NCBI GenBank assembly: GCA_937915285.1
Contig: CALDNG010000169.1
Span: 1 to 12,669 of the forward strand
DNA: 12,669 nucleotides
DNA from: an uncultured Desulfomonile sp.
Lineage (GTDB): Bacteria > Desulfobacterota > Desulfomonilia > Desulfomonilales > Desulfomonilaceae
Direction of reading: 5' to 3'
The translations under genes were made by a program, and so were the position numbers. Positions 6,915 to 12,669 of this stretch are shown piece by piece (position 1 is the first letter of the stretch; the number at the start of each line of letters is the position of its first letter). The notes beneath the pieces were generated by a model. That model ran no database searches and had not been told where the DNA came from. It saw only the letters and a list, made by a program, of their open reading frames with translations.

Positions 6915-7284
6915 GTTTAACCGTTATTAGAAGGTGTTATATATTTTATCTAATGTTTTATGTGATAGGTTGACATCATTTTCACTGAATTCATTGTATT
7001 TGAAACACGATGAACGTGTTGGCTGGATTTGTCGGTTGCGACAGAACGGATTCCGGCATTGACAGGTGAGCGATCAGCGGATTAACTCCTTCTCAAATAG
7101 TTTAATATTCTACAATTTACATTCATTAATTGAGACATTGTCTGGAGATATAAGTTCCGCTTTGTATTTTTTGCTGTTACGGTCTTCGGCGGGGACTGAT
7201 GGGGAATGAACCAGGATGGTTTGTCATTGGGATGGTTGGGGGGGCTGTCGCAGTTGGTTTTATACGACAGCCTCTCGCATGTTG
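6915..7284. other. Intergenic region without a convincing gene
   Basis: About 370 bp between the tol promoter and the end of the CooC-like gene. The longest ATG-initiated frames I examined are 19-22 codons with no ribosome site, so I call none. It contains an AT-rich stretch (7081-7170), a 6-bp-arm hairpin (7004-7020), a TCTCAA...TTGAGA pair flanking AT-rich DNA (7091-7135), a G-rich patch on the + strand (7190-7245) and the 8-bp-arm hairpin at 7243-7272. A consensus TTGACA on the + strand at 6970-6975 has only a weak -10 18 bp on (TTGTAT). Confidence 0.6.
7243..7272 (-). repeat. Perfect inverted repeat just downstream of the CooC-like gene
   Basis: GGCTGTCG (7243-7250) and CGACAGCC (7265-7272) form an 8-bp GC-rich stem with a 14-nt loop, starting about 12 nt after the gene's stop. 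On the gene's strand the stem is followed by a C run, not a T run, so it is not a standard intrinsic terminator. It could stabilise the 3' end or assist a Rho-type stop. Confidence 0.5.
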
Positions 7285-8055
7285 TTAATTCAGTATACCC
7301 AGATCCTTGAGCATGTTTTTGACAGCCACGTATGATACGGCGTTGGAATCAATCTTGACCAGAGGCTCACCGGACAGATCGAGGTCCACAAGAGCTTCGT
7401 CATAAGGAATAATGGCCTGTGGTTTCTGTGGCAGCGCCTCTATTTCCTTTCTCGTACTTTCGGGAAGTTCATCAATTGAACCCTTGACGCGACTGAGCAC
7501 GATGTGCTGATTGTGGACACGTCCCTCCATTTCATTGATAAGCTCAACGATTCTTCCGATTGTTCTAAGGGCACGAGGCGAGGCGTCGGACACAATGAAC
7601 AGATGGTCGACTTCTTCTTCCGTCCGGCGTGACAAGTGCTCCATTCCAGCCTCATTATCTATGACTACGAACACATAATTTCCGGTGAGTCTAGAGATGA
7701 CGTCGCGCAGGATGTTATTGGCCATGCAGTAACATCCCGGGCCTTCAGGTCTACCCATTGAAAGGAAATCAAGATCCTTTGTTTCTTCGAGGGACGCCTG
7801 AATCTGGTAGTCCATGAACCTGTCGCGGGTCATACCACCGGGAATGTCTTCTCCCATCTTCCTGGCGTCTTCCCTGATACAGCCTACACTCTTGGGTTCC
7901 CTGACTCCTAGGACCTCATGGAGGTTGGAATTCGAGTCCGCATCAATTGCCAGTAGAGGTCTTTGTCCGGCATCCGCAAGGGCCTTGATGATTAAAGCCG
8001 TGATCGATGTTTTGCCAACGCCACCCTTGCCTGCCACAGCCAGTCTGATTCCCAT
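7285..8055 (-). CDS. CooC-like nickel-insertion ATPase (CO dehydrogenase/acetyl-CoA synthase maturation)
   Basis: Member of the MinD/ParA-like SIMIBI P-loop ATPases closest to CooC/AcsF, which use ATP to help insert nickel into carbon-monoxide dehydrogenase or acetyl-CoA synthase. The product is 256 aa (CooC is ~250-260). The deviant Walker A motif GKGGVGKT lies at residues 9-16, the switch-I-like 'AIDADSNSNL' at 36-45, and the Walker-B-like 'VVIDNEAGMEH' follows near 135-145. The diagnostic metal site is C-x-C: C108 and C110 in G-C-Y-C; in CooC1 this pair binds metal at the dimer interface. ATG 8055 has AAAGGA at good spacing. It lies 103 bp behind the MetE-core gene on the same strand and probably shares its transcript. 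No CO dehydrogenase gene is in the window, so the client is inferred. Other MinD-like ferredoxin-type ATPases are less likely because of the CxC pair. Confidence 0.88.
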   Translation of the reverse strand: MGIRLAVAGKGGVGKTSITALIIKALADAGQRPLLAIDADSNSNLHEVLGVREPKSVGCIREDARKMGEDIPGGMTRDRFMDYQIQASLEETKDLDFLSMGRPEGPGCYCMANNILRDVISRLTGNYVFVVIDNEAGMEHLSRRTEEEVDHLFIVSDASPRALRTIGRIVELINEMEGRVHNQHIVLSRVKGSIDELPESTRKEIEALPQKPQAIIPYDEALVDLDLSGEPLVKIDSNAVSYVAVKNMLKDLGILN

Positions 8056-8158
8056 CTGAAATCCTTTCTATATTGTTAACGCTTGTTTTTCCCCTAAAAA
8101 TGTCCGCAAACCATGCGGCCATGCTCGGCCGGCCGTCTTGCGTTAATACCGTCATCCA
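8056..8158 (-). other. Spacer between the MetE-core gene and the CooC-like gene, with an imperfect hairpin
   Basis: The 103-bp spacer holds nested complementary segments on the coding strand: CGCAA (8142-8138) with TTGCG (8109-8105), enclosing CGGCC (8135-8131) with GGCCG (8120-8116). A run of five T's follows four nt later (8100-8096). This resembles a weak attenuator or partial terminator, but the internal loops make it unconvincing. The remainder carries the ribosome site of the CooC-like gene. Confidence 0.3.
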
Positions 8159-9235
8159 TCAGAATATATCGGAAATTGTTTTGGAATCCAACTCTTTCAT
8201 TATCCTGTAAACCTGTTCGGTTTCATTGAGTTTCAATCCGGCGCAACCGCAGGCCGGAGTAATCATTAGCCTATCTGTCAGCAACTGTCTTGGTATTCCC
8301 TTGCTCTCCAGCATATCCACTCCGTCTCTTATTCTTTTGATGACTGTGTCGGCATTTTCGTTCATGACCATCGGGGTATTTGCCACAGCGCCCCAGGCTA
8401 GGGCGCCACCCCTGGTCAGAAACTCGTTCAGTTTCTGAGGATAGATGGCCAGAGAATCCATATAATCGACGGCATCGAAGTTAAGAACCCTTATCTGGCT
8501 ATCCATGAGAAGCCCCCAATCGGTGTTTCCGCAGCAATGCACTGCAGGCAATGCCCCGCGACCGGCCACCATGGCTATCACATCGTCCAGAGCCTCTGTA
8601 ACATCCGTCGCAGATACGCCCAGGAACGCCGATGAACCGTAAGCGCTAAGACTCGGCTCATCCAGAAAGACTATGATCTTTTCGGCATACGGCGAAAATT
8701 TCTCTATCAGCCATATGGCTTTCAGCCCCATGGCCTTGACCGCTACATCCTTGAAAAGTGGATGATAAAATATGGGCTTACGGTTTTCGTCTGTCACTGT
8801 AAGCGCAAAACTCAACGGACCTGTCACCTGAACCTTGATGAACTTCTTCTTTTCTCCCGAGGCCGCCAGCTTCTCAAGCAGCACATGTATGCCTCGACCA
8901 AAATCAGGACTAACGAAGAAATCATCAGCGCTCGCTCCGTCCAGTATGTCCAGATAGCGAGAATAAAACAGTTCCACGTCAGACTCGGGATCTCCAGTTG
9001 TGTCGAAATGATATGTGAGATTTTGAAGATCCACCCTGAATCGTGGAAGATTTTCCGAAAACTGTATCCACATTTGCTCACGTGGATCTGACCTGGAGAG
9101 CTGCGGGGCATGCGGAGCATTACTCAATGACCGTAATATAAGATCCACAGCGTCTGCGGCGTCGGTGTGCGGCAGACTACCGACGGCGGTTGTTATCAAT
9201 CCTGGAAGCCAGGCTGTCTCTTCAAATTTTGTCAT
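8159..9235 (-). CDS. MetE-core/MesB-like folate-independent methionine synthase (UROD/MetE superfamily)
   Basis: 358-aa protein resembling only the C-terminal catalytic barrel of cobalamin-independent methionine synthase, without the N-terminal folate-binding half (full MetE is ~750 aa). Visible marks are 'TTAVGSLPH' at 15-23, 'VQVTGPLSF' at 135-143, 'FLDEPSL' at 190-196, the zinc segment H-C-C-G (H233, C235) and a C-terminal 'TPACGCAG' (C329/C331). These match the His-x-Cys and Cys zinc ligands that activate homocysteine. Where MetE has its ligand Glu, the best alignment I can make gives Asp (D257 or D260). Core synthases of the MesB family occur in Wood-Ljungdahl anaerobes and are thought to take methyl from a corrinoid iron-sulfur protein. 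The CooC-like gene next door fits this. AGGAG 6 nt before ATG 9235 fixes the start. Family is firm; methyl donor and acceptor are inferred. A corrinoid-dependent UROD-type methyltransferase is the alternative. Confidence 0.8.
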   Translation of the reverse strand: MTKFEETAWLPGLITTAVGSLPHTDAADAVDLILRSLSNAPHAPQLSRSDPREQMWIQFSENLPRFRVDLQNLTYHFDTTGDPESDVELFYSRYLDILDGASADDFFVSPDFGRGIHVLLEKLAASGEKKKFIKVQVTGPLSFALTVTDENRKPIFYHPLFKDVAVKAMGLKAIWLIEKFSPYAEKIIVFLDEPSLSAYGSSAFLGVSATDVTEALDDVIAMVAGRGALPAVHCCGNTDWGLLMDSQIRVLNFDAVDYMDSLAIYPQKLNEFLTRGGALAWGAVANTPMVMNENADTVIKRIRDGVDMLESKGIPRQLLTDRLMITPACGCAGLKLNETEQVYRIMKELDSKTISDIF

Positions 9236-9318
9236 TGCAAGCTCCTGATTGGTTCTAAGCTAATCTACGATCAAGCGTGTCAGTCTATATTTATTTTACT
9301 ATATCCAAATATCCGAAT

Positions 9319-10341
9319 CTATCTTAATTCGGCCTGGATCATGTCGGGTTCAGGCATTTTACTATCCTCCACCAGAGGAAGGACACTCAGATAGTCAGCT
9401 ATCCTGGTCCTTATAAAACCAAGGTCAGCGTGTGTGATTTCAATAGGGGCAGCATGGCGCAATTCCTGTTCAGTCAGCACAAGCTCCCCGCTTTCCGAGG
9501 GCAAGAGAATCCTGTAAGGCGCATCCAAATATTTGCTCACCCGTTCAGGAATTCCGAATCCGTAGTTAATATGCCCTCCTCCGGCTATCACGATCATGGT
9601 TCTGCCCTTTGCCGCCGGAGTCTCAAGAAAGTCCAGGATTGTTTTGGACATTACCGAGTCTCTGAGGGCCTGCGCCAGGATGATCCTCTCGAGTTTCTTT
9701 TCCTGGAAAGCTTTGTGAACCCTGAGTTTCAGACGCAAGAGCTTCTCGTATTGAGGGTTTATATCATCAACATCCTTGGGAATGCCTTTCTGTTGAGCTT
9801 CGGTAAGACCCTCAAGACCCTCGCGAGCTACCTTTCTTACCAGCGCGTCAGGAGCGTTCAAGCCTAGTATTGGCGCTTCAACCTCACGCGCATATTCAAG
9901 AATCTCAGAATAGTCCTTGAGGTTGGTCCATTTTTCGACACCCAGTTTGGCAGCGAGATCATCAATTTTTGCCCTGCTCTGACTCCATTCATTCAGCGCC
10001 TGCTGCTGTTCAGTTGAGAACATCTCCAGTCCCACTGCAAGCTCAACGCCCTTTTCTGAAAGCCCCTTGATGATATCTAGTTGGAACTTGTGGTGCCGGG
10101 CAATGGTATGGTGTTCCCCCAAATATACTATTCTCGACTTGACGATATCCTCCAGAGCATAATCCAGTGAAACCGGTTCTCCGAGAACCAGATCAACCAG
10201 TATCGCAGGACATTTTGCCTGCCCATAACAATTCTGATAGCTCATGATTCCGGTTAGCGCCATAATTACCAATAATATCCTGAGGCTCTTCCTACCTGCC
10301 TCGCCAGAATTCCCAGTTCTCGAAAGTAATTTGAAAATCAT
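9319..10341 (-). CDS. Exported ChaN-like protein (Tiki/EreA/ChaN superfamily, haem-binding-uptake type)
   Basis: 340-aa predicted periplasmic protein of the ChaN family (Pfam 'Cofac_haem_bdg'). In other bacteria ChaN is an iron-regulated haem-binding lipoprotein; the wider fold includes metal-dependent hydrolases such as Tiki proteases. ATG 10341 is chosen over ATG 10365 because AGGAG lies 6 nt upstream. Residues 1-42 form a signal peptide (basic to R21, hydrophobic 22-35, likely cut after G-Q-A); I see no clear lipobox. The family's two signature segments are present: 'VYLGEHHTIARHHKFQ' (G-E-H-H at 75-78) with 'VGLEMF' near 103-108, and 'IAGGGHINYGFGIPERV' (G-G-G-H at 254-257). The start lies 50 nt inside acyP, and the next gene begins 83 bp downstream, so it sits within a same-strand run. 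Whether it binds haem or is a hydrolase cannot be told from sequence. Confidence 0.85.
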   Translation of the reverse strand: MIFKLLSRTGNSGEAGRKSLRILLVIMALTGIMSYQNCYGQAKCPAILVDLVLGEPVSLDYALEDIVKSRIVYLGEHHTIARHHKFQLDIIKGLSEKGVELAVGLEMFSTEQQQALNEWSQSRAKIDDLAAKLGVEKWTNLKDYSEILEYAREVEAPILGLNAPDALVRKVAREGLEGLTEAQQKGIPKDVDDINPQYEKLLRLKLRVHKAFQEKKLERIILAQALRDSVMSKTILDFLETPAAKGRTMIVIAGGGHINYGFGIPERVSKYLDAPYRILLPSESGELVLTEQELRHAAPIEITHADLGFIRTRIADYLSVLPLVEDSKMPEPDMIQAELR

Positions 10342-10600
10342 GAAATTCTCCTGACGGATCTTCATCAGTGACCTTTACTGAGTCCACCCTGCTAAACGGT
10401 GGTCCCTTCTTAATCCATGCCAGTAGTGACTGGACAACTTCAGGCGCTCCCTCTACCAGGGCTTCTACACTTCCGTCACTGCGGTTTCGGACCCAACCCG
10501 TGACACCGAGTCTTTGAGCGGCGGACCTGGTGTGAGCCCGGAAATTTACACCCTGAACCCTCCCTGAAACTATCACACGACGTCTGACTATAGAGGCCAT
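10292..10600 (-). CDS. acyP: Acylphosphatase
   Basis: Small cytoplasmic enzyme hydrolysing the carboxyl-phosphate bond of acyl phosphates such as acetyl phosphate or 1,3-bisphosphoglycerate. ATG 10600, preceded by GGGAGAG, gives 102 aa; a TTG at 10618 is less likely. The acylphosphatase signature is clear: V-S-G-R-V-Q-G-V-N-F-R, whose Arg binds phosphate, then 'AAQRLGVTGWVRN' with the catalytic Asn, followed by 'DGSVEALVEG'. The usual small residue after QGV (often Gly) is Asn here, which is tolerated in the family. The last ~13 residues (ENWEFWRGR end) extend beyond the normal ~90-aa domain; that stretch overlaps the ChaN-like gene's start and encodes its ribosome site. It lies 97 bp behind ligA on the same strand. 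Confidence 0.94.
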   Translation of the reverse strand: MASIVRRRVIVSGRVQGVNFRAHTRSAAQRLGVTGWVRNRSDGSVEALVEGAPEVVQSLLAWIKKGPPFSRVDSVKVTDEDPSGEFHDFQITFENWEFWRGR

Positions 10601-10697
10601 TCTTAGCTCTCCCGGCAAAATTGGATCCTGTTGTTATCAAAGCCCGGCAATCCTGAATGAATGATTCGATCCTGCATCCGATTACAGACTGGGGCAT

Positions 10698-12669
<1,972 letters not shown>

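Noticed and set aside
6899..6927. TTGACA on the + strand as a divergent promoter next to the tol promoter
   Set aside because: No acceptable -10 at 16-19 bp and no gene downstream. The TTGAC is explained by the dyad over the tol -35 box.
7010..7069. 19-codon + strand frame and 22- and 14-codon - strand frames in the tolQ-cooC gap
   Set aside because: None has a Shine-Dalgarno sequence at useful distance, and none resembles a known peptide. Open frames of this length occur by chance.
7243..7272. Hairpin after the CooC-like gene as an intrinsic terminator
   Set aside because: The stem is perfect, but the - strand continues with C's rather than T's. Kept only as an inverted repeat.
9236..9318. 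Riboswitch (SAM or cobalamin) ahead of the MetE-like gene
   Set aside because: Only 83 bp separate it from the upstream gene. The stretch is AT-rich with no stable multi-helix fold or known riboswitch core, and is too short for a B12 element.

Overview
The window looks like a chromosomal stretch from a strictly anaerobic Gram-negative bacterium, most likely of the Desulfobacterota (the former Deltaproteobacteria: Desulfomonile-, Syntrophus- or Syntrophobacter-like). Three things point there. A complete Tol-Pal operon requires an outer membrane. A CooC-type nickel-insertion ATPase sits beside a folate-independent 'core' methionine synthase, which points to a Wood-Ljungdahl pathway. Base composition is balanced and start codons are mixed. 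The assignment is inferred from gene content alone. I see no mobile element, CRISPR array, tRNA, rRNA or phage gene.

Layout. At 1-1198 (+) is the 3' part of an M23 murein endopeptidase of the OapA/Csd3/MepM type, whose beginning lies left of the window. At 1338-1990 (+) is a self-contained unit: a near-consensus sigma70 promoter, a small exported Gln/Pro-rich protein I do not recognise, and a strong terminator that also serves the opposing operon. From 6914 down to 1989 (-) is tolQ-tolR-tolA-tolB-pal-cpoB with a recognisable promoter, two ATGA stop/start overlaps (tolR/tolA and pal/cpoB) and the shared terminator; ybgC is absent. About 370 bp (6915-7284) hold no convincing gene but several dyads. 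From 12669 down to 7285 (-) is a same-strand run: ligA (N-terminus cut by the right edge), acyP, an exported ChaN-like protein, a MetE-core/MesB-like methyltransferase and a CooC-like ATPase.

How they work together. The M23 enzyme and Tol-Pal-CpoB both serve the cell envelope: peptidoglycan cleavage, and outer-membrane constriction coupled to peptidoglycan synthesis at division. The MesB-like and CooC-like pair suggests a link between the carbonyl branch of CO2 fixation and methionine synthesis: CooC would load nickel into CO dehydrogenase/acetyl-CoA synthase, and the core methyltransferase may take its methyl group from the corrinoid iron-sulfur protein of the same pathway. LigA and acylphosphatase are housekeeping genes.

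Most of the window is ordinary, well-conserved biology. The parts most worth a second look are the MesB-CooC pair, the Gln/Pro-rich exported protein, and the M23 enzyme with Asp in place of its last zinc-ligand His. I found no convincing evidence of a wholly new system.
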